From positions 1-12,602 of the forward strand of contig CALGTT010000166.1 in assembly GCA_937901485.1 (NCBI GenBank): 12,602 nucleotides of DNA. Reading direction: 5' to 3'. Position numbers and translations under genes: made by a program. Each line of letters starts with the position of its first letter. Position 1 is the first letter of the stretch. Shown piece by piece: positions 6,768-12,552 of this stretch. The stretch comes from an uncultured Ruminococcus sp. Its GTDB lineage: Bacteria; Bacillota; Clostridia; Oscillospirales; Ruminococcaceae. The notes below the pieces were generated by a model. That model did no database searches. It worked only from the letters and a program-made list of their open reading frames with translations, and was not told the DNA's origin.

Positions 6768-7402
6768 CTACTACTACCCTGTTATTTGACAGGGTTCAAA
6801 AACAACGTGTCCAGGATTCTGTTTTCGTCAGGGCTACTACTACCCTGTTATTTGACAGGGTTCAAAAACACCTCCAATCCAGTTGTTGCTTTCAGTGTAC
6901 TACTACTACCCTGTTATTTGACAGGGTTCAAAAACAAAGGACTACATTCTACATGAGAATACATACTACTACTACCCTGTTATTTGACAGGGTTCAAAAA
7001 CACTTATCAATTCTAGCCTGCTGAGTATTGGCTACTACTACCCTGTTATTTGACAGGGTTCAAAAACCTTTACCAGATGTCGCCATCCAGCGAGAGACTA
7101 CTACTACCCTGTTATTTGACAGGGTTCAGAAACGGCGTATCGTGTACCACCTTAGGGATGATGCTACTACTACCCTGTTATTTGACAGGGTTCAAAAACT
7201 TGCTTCATAATAGAAGCGCTTGTTCTTTTCTACTACTACCCTGTTATTTGACAGGGTTCAAAAACTTTTCCAGAGCTTTTTGATGATCCAGCTAACTACT
7301 ACTACCCTGTTATTTGACAGGGTTCAGAAACCCTAATTCTTCGAGCCACTTGACCAAAGTACTTATCAACTACTACCCTGCCATTTGGCAGGGCAGTTTT
7401 GT
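6768..7402 (+). CRISPR. Type VI-D CRISPR array B (10 repeats, 9 spacers), plus strand
   Basis: Repeats of 36 bases start at 6768, 6834, 6900, 6966, 7032, 7098, 7164, 7230, 7296 and 7367 (degenerate). Each begins CTACTACTACCCTGTT and ends TTGACAGGGTTCAAAAAC; those at 7098 and 7296 end CAGAAAC like array A. The stem is CCCTGT/ACAGGG. The first eight spacers are all exactly 30 bases; the last is 35. The array is co-directional with cas13d, has its own leader promoter and is closed by a strong terminator at 7412-7455. The repeat differs from array A mainly at the 5' end, stem top and loop, and the stem changes keep base pairing, so one Cas13d can plausibly process both. Confidence 0.97.
7367..7402 (+). 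repeat. Degenerate terminal repeat of array B, of array A type
   Basis: It begins CAACTACTACCCTGCC, exactly the array A repeat and not the array B CTACTACTACCCTGTT. The stem is intact (CCCTGCC/GGCAGGG, loop ATTT), but the 3' end reads CAGTTTTGT instead of TTCAAAAAC. It follows the only 35-base spacer of the array. It may be a remnant of an older array A-type repeat at this site. Confidence 0.85.
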
Positions 7403-7411
7403 TATTTGAAA

Positions 7412-7455
7412 AAACAAAATCCCCTCAGGTATTTCCGCCTGAGGGGATTTTGTTT
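7412..7455. terminator. Strong bidirectional terminator between array B and the small acidic gene
   Basis: An 18-bp perfect stem has arms 7412-7429 and 7438-7455 with core AAAATCCCCTCAGG / CCTGAGGGGATTTT and an 8-base loop. On the minus strand it runs into TTTTTTC; on the plus strand into TTTTGTTTA. It ends array B transcripts from the left and the minus-strand gene 7476-7643 from the right. Confidence 0.9.
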
Positions 7456-7475
7456 ATGGAATTATCAGGATGTGG

Positions 7476-7643
7476 TCACAGTTCGATCAGTGTGCCGTTC
7501 CAGATCCTGTTCCCATCGGAAAATGTACCATCCGGCGTGTACCAGGATGTCGTGCCATCATCGTTGTCATATCCAAAAAACTCCTGATTGTCACTTTCAT
7601 TTTTCTCCCACCAGCTGGGATTCGGGAATGGCGGTCTTTTCAT
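7476..7643 (-). CDS. Hypothetical 55-residue acidic, aromatic protein
   Basis: Starts at ATG 7643, chosen over upstream in-frame ATGs because AAGGAG lies 8 bases before it. It begins MKRPPFPNPSWWEKNESDNQ and continues with YDNDDGTTSWYTPDG and a C-terminal LIEL. It is rich in Asp, Glu, Trp and Tyr with a clear net negative charge, and has no signal peptide or membrane segment. I do not recognise the family. It is followed at once by a strong terminator, and its start lies 44 bases from the promoter of the divergent 551-residue gene. An acidic protein of this size could mimic nucleic acid or act as a partner or antitoxin; that is speculation. Confidence 0.75.
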   Translation of the reverse strand: MKRPPFPNPSWWEKNESDNQEFFGYDNDDGTTSWYTPDGTFSDGNRIWNGTLIEL

Positions 7644-7687
7644 TGGAAATTCTCCTTCCTGATCTGAACAATTCGCCTCAAAATTTA

Positions 7688-7716
7688 TTGACATAATCCA
7701 ATAAAAATGGTATAAT
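7688..7716 (+). promoter_or_regulatory. Promoter of the 551-residue gene and right WYL operon
   Basis: TTGACA at 7688-7693 and TATAAT at 7711-7716 with 17 bases between. Expected start near 7723, giving an untranslated leader of about 48 bases before the ATG at 7771. A short inverted repeat, TTATTG at 7685-7690 and CAATAA at 7699-7704, overlaps the -35 and could be an operator, perhaps for a WYL protein; in AT-rich DNA it may be chance. No terminator is seen until 11683, so it likely drives three genes. Confidence 0.87.
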
Positions 7717-7770
7717 TGTCTTATATTTCCGGCAACAATAACAAAATAATATATGTAGGAGGCGGCAAAA

Positions 7771-9426
7771 ATGCAAGATTTAAATGCAACCATGTTTTAC
7801 AAAGCAAAGTTTACAGTCCATCTGAAAGACGATTCGAAAAATGACGACTTACTCTGGAAACTTATCTTACTGATTAAAGAATGGGCCACTCGAAAATTCA
7901 ACTTCAATGAGCCAAGCATTGACACCGATGTTCGTCAGTGGTCTAAGTTTAAAAAAGGCAGTCGGCTCTATGATCTGACCGGCAAGGATCGCATCTACGC
8001 TGAATCCGTCTATCATGTTTCTCAGGATGATTCTAACTGCGTATCCTGGGCGTGCAGATTTGAGGAGCATCAGATGCAGGATGAAAGTCATGCCCCACGC
8101 ACTTGGAGAACCGAAATCGGCTATCAGGCTAAAGATAAATATACTGCTGATATTTCCTATGTCATTACATATAGTGATCTGCCCGGATATATCGGATTCT
8201 GTGAAGACAGTCCGTATATTAATATCCCAAGGATTGTTCGATTTCTGCTACAGGATCGTGAATTGCAATGTACAATTGGCGAACAAACTTTATCCCTTCT
8301 TCCACTCCACCTGACAAAAGATCGTATTCCCGATTTTACAGATACGCTCTTCAACCCGGAGCGTGAAATCCCTATCCTGCTCATGAGCACGAATGAAACA
8401 GGACAGTATTTGATTTCTCCGGAAAAGCTTGCAGAATGTGTTGCAGGAAATGCACTGGTTTATTGTTCAAATACACTTGATTTGACAAAGTATCTGTGTG
8501 ATTCAGGTTATGAGGACTATACATGTACCGGCGGTGCAATACGTTTGTACAAGCCGCATCCAAATGTGCAGGACACAAATAATCATGTTCAGCACCGATA
8601 TCTTACCTCCGCATTCATTCAGGAGCACGGTGCAGATGCAGTTCTGAATATTTTTCGCAGAGCATTGGCACAGGATGTACACTATTATCAAAAGATGTTC
8701 CGTCTTGTAAATTGCCAGGCTCTGATTGACGCTGATGAACGAAAAAAGATCCTTAAGTCCCATCTGGAACTTGAAGAGGTATGGAGAATGGCGAATACGC
8801 TTGATGAAGAGCTCACAACATTACAGAAGGATCACTCTGATATTACTGCCGAAAACGAACGTCTGAGAACGGCGAATAATGATCTGAACAGTCGGGTTGA
8901 TAGTATGTCCGAGTCTTATCAGCGATGCTCGGATCTGGAAAAATCTCTTGCAGGTGTCCGGAAATTCGATCAATATCCTTCCACATCTACTGCAATTGGT
9001 GCATATTTTGAAAGTGTATTTTGTGATCGTATTGTATTTACAGATCGAGGAAGAAAATCACTTAACGACTGCATTACTAAACCCGAAATGCTATGGGAAG
9101 CCCTGTATTTGGTTGCTACCCTACTGTACCAGCTTCTTCAGGAAGATCCAGTTCATGCATATAAAAAATTCAGCGATTCTACGCCTTATCGCTGCGAACG
9201 TGGTGTAGGTGCGCAAACACATTCAGACCCAAAGCTGATGCAGGGCTACATGGATACATATAATGGCAAAGAATTCAATGCAGAAACGCATATTAAAAAG
9301 GGAACGCAAGAAGACAATAAGTCTATTCGCATCTATTTCTACTATGATGCTGAACTTACAAATCGGATCATTATTAGCTCCTGCGGAAAGCATATTGCAA
9401 ACCACTCCACCAGAAAAAGAAAATAA
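7771..9426 (+). CDS. Uncharacterised 551-residue coiled-coil protein, candidate defence effector
   Basis: Starts at ATG 7771 with AGGAGG 8 bases upstream. Three parts are visible. Residues 1-330 hold a mixed alpha/beta region with RTWRTEIGY (110-118) and a PILLMSTNETGQYLISPEKLA stretch (201-221). Residues about 332-395 are a charged heptad-like coiled coil. Residues about 398-551 end in a compact basic segment: HIKKG, then IRIYFYYD (519-526), IIISSCGKHI (533-542) and a HSTRKRK tail. From memory, similar N-terminal 'LLMS...sPekLA' and C-terminal 'iyf.wd...iiishcGkHl' patterns occur in uncharacterised proteins of defence islands; I cannot name a family with confidence, nor identify a catalytic site. 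No membrane segment. It leads an operon with two WYL regulators, the usual arrangement for a regulated anti-phage gene. A toxin-like or nucleic-acid-binding role for the C-terminal region is inference. Confidence 0.88.
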   Translation: MQDLNATMFYKAKFTVHLKDDSKNDDLLWKLILLIKEWATRKFNFNEPSIDTDVRQWSKFKKGSRLYDLTGKDRIYAESVYHVSQDDSNCVSWACRFEEHQMQDESHAPRTWRTEIGYQAKDKYTADISYVITYSDLPGYIGFCEDSPYINIPRIVRFLLQDRELQCTIGEQTLSLLPLHLTKDRIPDFTDTLFNPEREIPILLMSTNETGQYLISPEKLAECVAGNALVYCSNTLDLTKYLCDSGYEDYTCTGGAIRLYKPHPNVQDTNNHVQHRYLTSAFIQEHGADAVLNIFRRALAQDVHYYQKMFRLVNCQALIDADERKKILKSHLELEEVWRMANTLDEELTTLQKDHSDITAENERLRTANNDLNSRVDSMSESYQRCSDLEKSLAGVRKFDQYPSTSTAIGAYFESVFCDRIVFTDRGRKSLNDCITKPEMLWEALYLVATLLYQLLQEDPVHAYKKFSDSTPYRCERGVGAQTHSDPKLMQGYMDTYNGKEFNAETHIKKGTQEDNKSIRIYFYYDAELTNRIIISSCGKHIANHSTRKRK

Positions 9427-9461
9427 TTTCTCATGATTCATCCAAAGCAAGGAGGGATATT

Positions 9462-10730
9462 ATGCCCCAAACCGAAAAACAGCGTGATTTCATCAAAAAC
9501 TTTTCCGAGATACTTGAATTCCTGCGCACCATCTTCTTCTATGGCTGCTACACACAAGCGGACTACAAAAAGCTTGGGATCAGCAAAACCAGCTATTATC
9601 AGTTTGTTGCGAATCTCCGATCCGTCATGGGGGAATATATTACAGATGTAAAACTGTCCAATGGTCAGAAAGCCATTGCATTCCACAAGGATATGTTTGC
9701 AGAGCCTCACAATGCACTGCTGGATCTCTACTCCATCAAAAGCTTTACAACAATGCAGATCTTTACTGCACTTGCCATCATGCAGATCATCTGTCAGAGT
9801 GAAGATGCTTTCACCATAGTGGATGTCAAAGAATATTTCAGCGAAAAAGGAGAACCTTCAGACCGTACCATCGAACGCTGCCTGAATCATCTTGCAGAAC
9901 AGGGTTTTCTCACCTGTGAACGCAAGGGAAACAAGAAATTCTATTTCCTCTCGTCCGATCCATTCAATGATTTTTCCGATACACAATTCCTCGCACTGGC
10001 TGCAGCGGCAGATTTCCACCGCAATGTCATCCCGCCTGCGACCTGCGGGCATTATCTGCTTGACTACATCAAACGCCGTATGAATGAGGAGTATGCAGCA
10101 GATTACGACAGCCTGTTTCTGTTCAAGCACTATCATCTTGGTCAGATTCTCGATGATAGTATATTGTGGGAGTTTCTGCAGGCAATAGAAGCACAGGAAA
10201 TTGTCCACTTTCTCTACAAAGGTAAAACCGATCGCATGACTGCTCCTATCTATCCATATAAGATTATCGTGAACGAGGAAACCGGCAGACGGTATCTGTT
10301 TGGCATCAAATTGCATGATAACCGAAAAACACCGGCGATTTACCGTCTTGACAAGATCCGAACACCGAAAACAATTGGCAAACCGGAAAAACCATTCTCG
10401 TCTGAAGAAATTCAAAAAATCTATCAGGAATCACTATCGTACAGTTTTACCGGCGTGTGCCGGTTACAAAAGAATACAACACCTGTTGTGTTGGGTTATC
10501 AAAAGGAACTGCACCATCATGTACAGCAGTATTTTCCCGATGCCACAAGTGAAGAACTTGAGCCGGATTGGATGAAGGTATCCATTTCTGTCAATTCCTT
10601 TACAGAGCTGAAACCATGGTTGTTCCGTAATCTCGGAAAAATCCGTATCCTGGAAGCACCTGAAGACGCACTTACGGATTTTGAGCAGGACATCAGAGAA
10701 TGGAGGGAACTGTATGGAATTGATCAATGA
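9462..10730 (+). CDS. WYL-domain transcriptional regulator, first gene of right pair
   Basis: A 422-residue protein; ATG 9462 has AAGGAGGG about 5 bases upstream and follows the previous gene by 35 bases. The N-terminus has FFYGCYT and LGISKTSYY (38-46). Residues about 85-165 look like a winged helix (DRTIERCLNHLAEQGFLTCER). The WYL domain covers about 264-304 with GRRYLFGI (275-282) and YRLDKIR (294-300); a WCX-like region (about 335-400) and the ending EWRELYGIDQ follow. It is a paralogue of the 1320-2585 product, sharing PATCGxYLLD, KHxHxGQ, NExxGRRYL and KPWL. WYL proteins of defence loci (BrxR and CapW are known examples) bind operators as dimers and let go on sensing a ligand, so it probably controls this operon or the CRISPR promoters. 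Confidence 0.9.
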   Translation: MPQTEKQRDFIKNFSEILEFLRTIFFYGCYTQADYKKLGISKTSYYQFVANLRSVMGEYITDVKLSNGQKAIAFHKDMFAEPHNALLDLYSIKSFTTMQIFTALAIMQIICQSEDAFTIVDVKEYFSEKGEPSDRTIERCLNHLAEQGFLTCERKGNKKFYFLSSDPFNDFSDTQFLALAAAADFHRNVIPPATCGHYLLDYIKRRMNEEYAADYDSLFLFKHYHLGQILDDSILWEFLQAIEAQEIVHFLYKGKTDRMTAPIYPYKIIVNEETGRRYLFGIKLHDNRKTPAIYRLDKIRTPKTIGKPEKPFSSEEIQKIYQESLSYSFTGVCRLQKNTTPVVLGYQKELHHHVQQYFPDATSEELEPDWMKVSISVNSFTELKPWLFRNLGKIRILEAPEDALTDFEQDIREWRELYGIDQ

Positions 10731-11670
10731 GTTTAAAAACCGCTATGTTCTTGCACTTTCCGATGTTCTCAACCGGCTGTGCAATGAGGAAAACCTTTCC
10801 AAAGATGAGATCGGTACAGAAATCCAGGAGGCAGCCGGTGTTGAGAAATATTCTGCATTTGGTACGAATTTTCTTCAAACAGTCATGACAGACAACGGAA
10901 TGCTGCTTGACCTATCCGATAAATCGCATATTTTGCCTGTACGGGAAGGGAAAATCCGCTTTCCTCTTTCCCGCATGGAGAAAATCTATCTGCTGATGAT
11001 GCTTGAAAGCCGCTATATGCCGTTATTTCTCGATGAAGCGGAAATTGCTTCTCTGCACAACAAATTGCAGGAAGAAAAAATCCCGGATTTCAGTCCGCAC
11101 ATTTCCATACATCATGTACGGAAAGGCGATGAAATCACACCGGAATTCGTGCAGAAATTCCGACTGATACAAAAAGCCATCCGTGAAAAACGCTCTATCC
11201 GTTATGACAACCTGACCCGAAACGGGCTGCTTACCGATCGGACTTCCCTTCCCCTGCGGATCGAGTTTTCAGCAATGGATCAAACCTTCCGTGTTTCCAT
11301 GTGGAGTCCGGACGGAGAGGGACGGGCAGTGAAAGCAAATATCAGCCGTTTATCCAATATCACCCTGCTGGAATCATCTGACATGACGGATCGGAACATT
11401 GCGGAAATTCTCAAATCCAGATTAGCACCGGAACCCATTATTATGCGTATTCGCAATCGAAAAAAAGCCCCGGAGCGTGCAGCACAGATGTTTTCCATGT
11501 ATGATTCAATGATGGAACCGCTGGAAAATGGTGACTGGCAGATGTGCCTGCGATACTATGAATTTGACAAACTCGAGATCCGACAGCATATCCTGTCATT
11601 TGGTCCGTCAGTACAGGTTCTGTCCCCTGCATGGCTTGTGGAAGAAATCCGTGAATATCTGAAACAATGA
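10714..11670 (+). CDS. WYL-domain regulator, second gene of right pair
   Basis: A 318-residue protein. ATG 10714 is chosen over 10681 because GGAGG lies about 8 bases before it and the left-hand paralogue starts alike. It overlaps the previous gene by 17 bases, so translation is likely coupled. The N-terminal half is helical. The WYL-like core is about residues 180-216 (LRIEFSAMDQTFRVSMW, then KANISRLSNI), and the WCX-like end is about 296-316 (FGPSVQVLSPAWLVEEI). It is shorter than its partner and shows no clear winged helix, so it may sense a ligand as a heteromer. It closely matches the 359-1333 product in length and motifs, including RxxAxxQFSMY/RAAQMFSMY. It ends 12 bases before the terminator. 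Confidence 0.88.
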   Translation: MELINEFKNRYVLALSDVLNRLCNEENLSKDEIGTEIQEAAGVEKYSAFGTNFLQTVMTDNGMLLDLSDKSHILPVREGKIRFPLSRMEKIYLLMMLESRYMPLFLDEAEIASLHNKLQEEKIPDFSPHISIHHVRKGDEITPEFVQKFRLIQKAIREKRSIRYDNLTRNGLLTDRTSLPLRIEFSAMDQTFRVSMWSPDGEGRAVKANISRLSNITLLESSDMTDRNIAEILKSRLAPEPIIMRIRNRKKAPERAAQMFSMYDSMMEPLENGDWQMCLRYYEFDKLEIRQHILSFGPSVQVLSPAWLVEEIREYLKQ

Positions 11671-11671
11671 A

Positions 11672-11746
11672 TTACAAACATAAAAAGCCGAAGGCTCCGA
11701 TGCCTCCGGCTTTTCTTGTACGGATGAAATTTTTCTGATTGATCAT
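11672..11746 (-). CDS. Possible 24-residue peptide, last of the cluster
   Basis: ATG 11746 has GGGAGGTG 6 bases upstream, and the frame stops with TAA at 11674. The peptide starts MINQKNFIRTRKAGG and ends IGAFGFLCL; it is cationic first, hydrophobic and Gly-rich after. It differs from the others: the start context lacks TGATNNN, the gap before it is longer (51 bases), and it reads through the terminator stem. It may be chance. Confidence 0.4.
   Translation of the reverse strand: MINQKNFIRTRKAGGIGAFGFLCL
11682..11715. terminator. Bidirectional terminator between the WYL operon and the peptide cluster
   Basis: Arms AAAAGCCGAAGGC (11683-11695) and GCCTCCGGCTTTT (11702-11714) pair with a single A-C mismatch and a 6-base loop. 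The plus strand ends TTTTCTTG and the minus strand TTTTTATG. It closes both the plus-strand WYL operon and the convergent minus-strand peptide genes. Confidence 0.88.
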
Positions 11747-11797
11747 AAGAAGCACCTCCCTGTGCATGTAGAAATTGACGAATACGGCATGATTCCG

Positions 11798-11857
11798 TCA
11801 GTAACGGACAATGGACAAGATCGCCTCTGCAATGCGGAAAGCAGTACGAGGATCCAT
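11798..11857 (-). CDS. Small peptide, 19 residues
   Basis: MDPRTAFRIAEAILSIVRY. ATG 11857 is chosen because it is 8 bases after GGAGG, as in the neighbours; an ATG four bases upstream (11861) opens a longer frame in another register but sits too close. The sequence could form an amphipathic helix with Arg and Glu on one face. No signal peptide or processing site. It is part of the minus-strand peptide cluster, 33 bases after the previous gene. Confidence 0.7.
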   Translation of the reverse strand: MDPRTAFRIAEAILSIVRY

Positions 11858-11890
11858 GCATATCACCTCCTGATAGAAAATTCAAAAAGA

Positions 11891-11953
11891 TTACCACTCC
11901 CAAGGCCAGCTGAAAGGATCATGCCTTCTTCCGAACGGATTACTCCAAATCAT
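11891..11953 (-). CDS. Small Trp-rich peptide, 20 residues
   Basis: MIWSNPFGRRHDPFSWPWEW. ATG 11953 follows GGGGGTGATAAC, the cluster's start context with one change in the Shine-Dalgarno. Four Trp and three Pro in 20 residues make it unlike its helical neighbours; Trp/Pro/Arg-rich short peptides tend to sit at membrane interfaces. It lies 31 bases after the previous gene. Function unknown. Confidence 0.68.
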   Translation of the reverse strand: MIWSNPFGRRHDPFSWPWEW

Positions 11954-11984
11954 GTTATCACCCCCTATAGTAGAATTGAAATGC

Positions 11985-12053
11985 TTACCACTTGATAAGC
12001 CAGTCCAACAGGTTCGGCAGGTTGTCGAACAGATCGTCATCACGCATAATCAT
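11985..12053 (-). CDS. Small amphipathic peptide, 22 residues
   Basis: Starts MIMRDDDLFDNLPNLL and ends DWLIKW. ATG 12053 is 7 bases after GGAGG (GGAGGTGATAGTATG). The N-terminus is acidic and the C-terminus hydrophobic with two Trp; net charge about -3. The DNA around its start belongs to a 55-base repeat also found at 12548-12602. It lies 34 bases after the previous gene. Confidence 0.72.
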   Translation of the reverse strand: MIMRDDDLFDNLPNLLDWLIKW

Positions 12054-12103
12054 ACTATCACCTCCCTATGCAGATTTGTGACCTTCCTTAGTCATCCAAC
12101 AGA
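12049..12103 (-). repeat. 55-base direct repeat in the peptide cluster, copy 1
   Basis: Bases 12049-12103 are identical to 12548-12602, 499 bases away; copy 2 reaches the window end so the repeat may be longer. It covers the end of one peptide gene, the intergenic gap, the Shine-Dalgarno and the next ATG. It points to duplication or recombination of whole peptide genes. Confidence 0.92.
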
Positions 12104-12138
12104 GCCATCAGAGCAGCCAGTCCCAGCAATGTACCCAT
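12088..12138 (-). CDS. Small hydrophobic peptide, 16 residues
   Basis: MGTLLGLAALMALLDD. Of two adjacent ATGs, 12138 is preferred as it is 7 bases after GGAGG, matching the other genes. It is a very hydrophobic Leu/Ala helix capped by two Asp. Its end (LLDD, stop) is repeated at 12587-12602 and in the 19-residue peptide at 12271. It lies 32 bases after the previous gene. Confidence 0.72.
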   Translation of the reverse strand: MGTLLGLAALMALLDD

Positions 12139-12170
12139 CATATCACCTCCTTATGTAGGCGGACAATCCA

Positions 12171-12239
12171 TCAGCGGAGCAAACGTGCTGCAATGCGTGC
12201 AGCGGTCACAGCACCCTTGATGATGAGTCGTGTGTTCAT
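12171..12239 (-). CDS. Small cationic amphipathic peptide, 22 residues
   Basis: Starts MNTRLIIKGAVTAAR and ends IAARLLR. Net charge about +5 with Arg/Lys spaced to form one face of a helix, like membrane-active peptides. ATG 12239 follows GTAGGTGATACC, a slightly weaker Shine-Dalgarno than its neighbours. It lies between two acidic peptides, 31 bases after the previous gene, with a 13-base element (12255-12267) upstream that recurs at 12346-12358. Confidence 0.74.
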   Translation of the reverse strand: MNTRLIIKGAVTAARIAARLLR

Positions 12240-12270
12240 GGTATCACCTACCTTTCAGCTTCAGCAAATA

Positions 12271-12330
12271 TCAGTCATCCAGCAGGACACCGATGATGTC
12301 CAGTGCAATGTCCAGAATCAGTTCGCCCAT
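12271..12330 (-). CDS. Small anionic amphipathic peptide, 19 residues
   Basis: MGELILDIALDIIGVLLDD. Net charge about -5; Asp/Glu recur every 3-4 residues among Leu and Ile, a textbook amphipathic helix. ATG 12330 is 7 bases after GGAGG. Its hydrophobic face and opposite charge to the next peptide (12171-12239) suggest the two could pair. It lies 32 bases after the previous gene. Confidence 0.75.
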   Translation of the reverse strand: MGELILDIALDIIGVLLDD

Positions 12331-12362
12331 GTGATCACCTCCTTATCAGCTTCAGCAAGCTA

Positions 12363-12452
12363 TTACTTTGTGCCATCGAGCACGATGTCAGCGATCAAAC
12401 CGGCACATGTCACCACTGCACCGATCACACTGATAACCATCTTTGCATTCAT
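12363..12452 (-). CDS. Small hydrophobic peptide, 29 residues
   Basis: Starts MNAKMVISVIGAVVTCAG and ends LIADIVLDGTK. The central stretch VISVIGAVVTCAGLIADIV could span a membrane; a single Cys is present. ATG 12452 is 7 bases after GGAGG (GGAGGTGATGATATG). It is the first gene after the extended -10 promoter at 12476-12484. It might be a type I toxin-like or leaderless bacteriocin-like peptide, but I do not recognise it. Confidence 0.76.
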   Translation of the reverse strand: MNAKMVISVIGAVVTCAGLIADIVLDGTK

Positions 12453-12475
12453 ATCATCACCTCCTTGTTGTTTTC

Positions 12476-12484
12476 ATTATACCA
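12476..12484 (-). promoter_or_regulatory. Extended -10 promoter for the peptide cluster
   Basis: On the minus strand TGGTATAAT spans 12484-12476, the same extended -10 as the cas13d promoter. No good -35 is seen at the right distance. Transcription would start near 12469, about 17 bases before the first ATG at 12452, and could run to the terminator at 11683-11714. Confidence 0.6.
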
Positions 12485-12528
12485 CACATCTCTGAAGAAG
12501 TCCCGTCAGAAAGTGCGGACGATCTGAC

Positions 12529-12552
12529 TTATGCGACAAACGGACTGATCAT
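12529..12552 (-). CDS. Possible 7-residue peptide or truncated cluster member
   Basis: MISPFVA, from ATG 12552 with the standard GGAGGTGATAGTATG context. The upstream DNA is identical to that of the 22-residue peptide at 12053, but the frame stops after seven codons, so it may be a broken copy left by a duplication. The TGGTATAAT promoter lies just downstream. Confidence 0.4.
   Translation of the reverse strand: MISPFVA

Noticed and set aside
6705..7283. Plus-strand open frames across array B with repeated LLLPCYLTGFKN motifs
   Set aside because: Translations of the array B repeat and spacers, not genes.
9858..10415. 185-codon minus-strand frame inside the first right-hand WYL gene
   Set aside because: Antisense shadow of a well supported gene with family motifs on the plus strand.
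11556..11903. 115-codon minus-strand frame starting near the 19-residue peptide
   Set aside because: It runs antisense through the end of the WYL gene and the terminator; the short frame from ATG 11857 fits the start context of its neighbours better.
11762..12527. Plus-strand open frames of 68-100 codons over the peptide cluster
   Set aside because: No ribosome binding sites on that strand; the Ser/His/Pro-rich content reflects antisense reading of the peptide genes.
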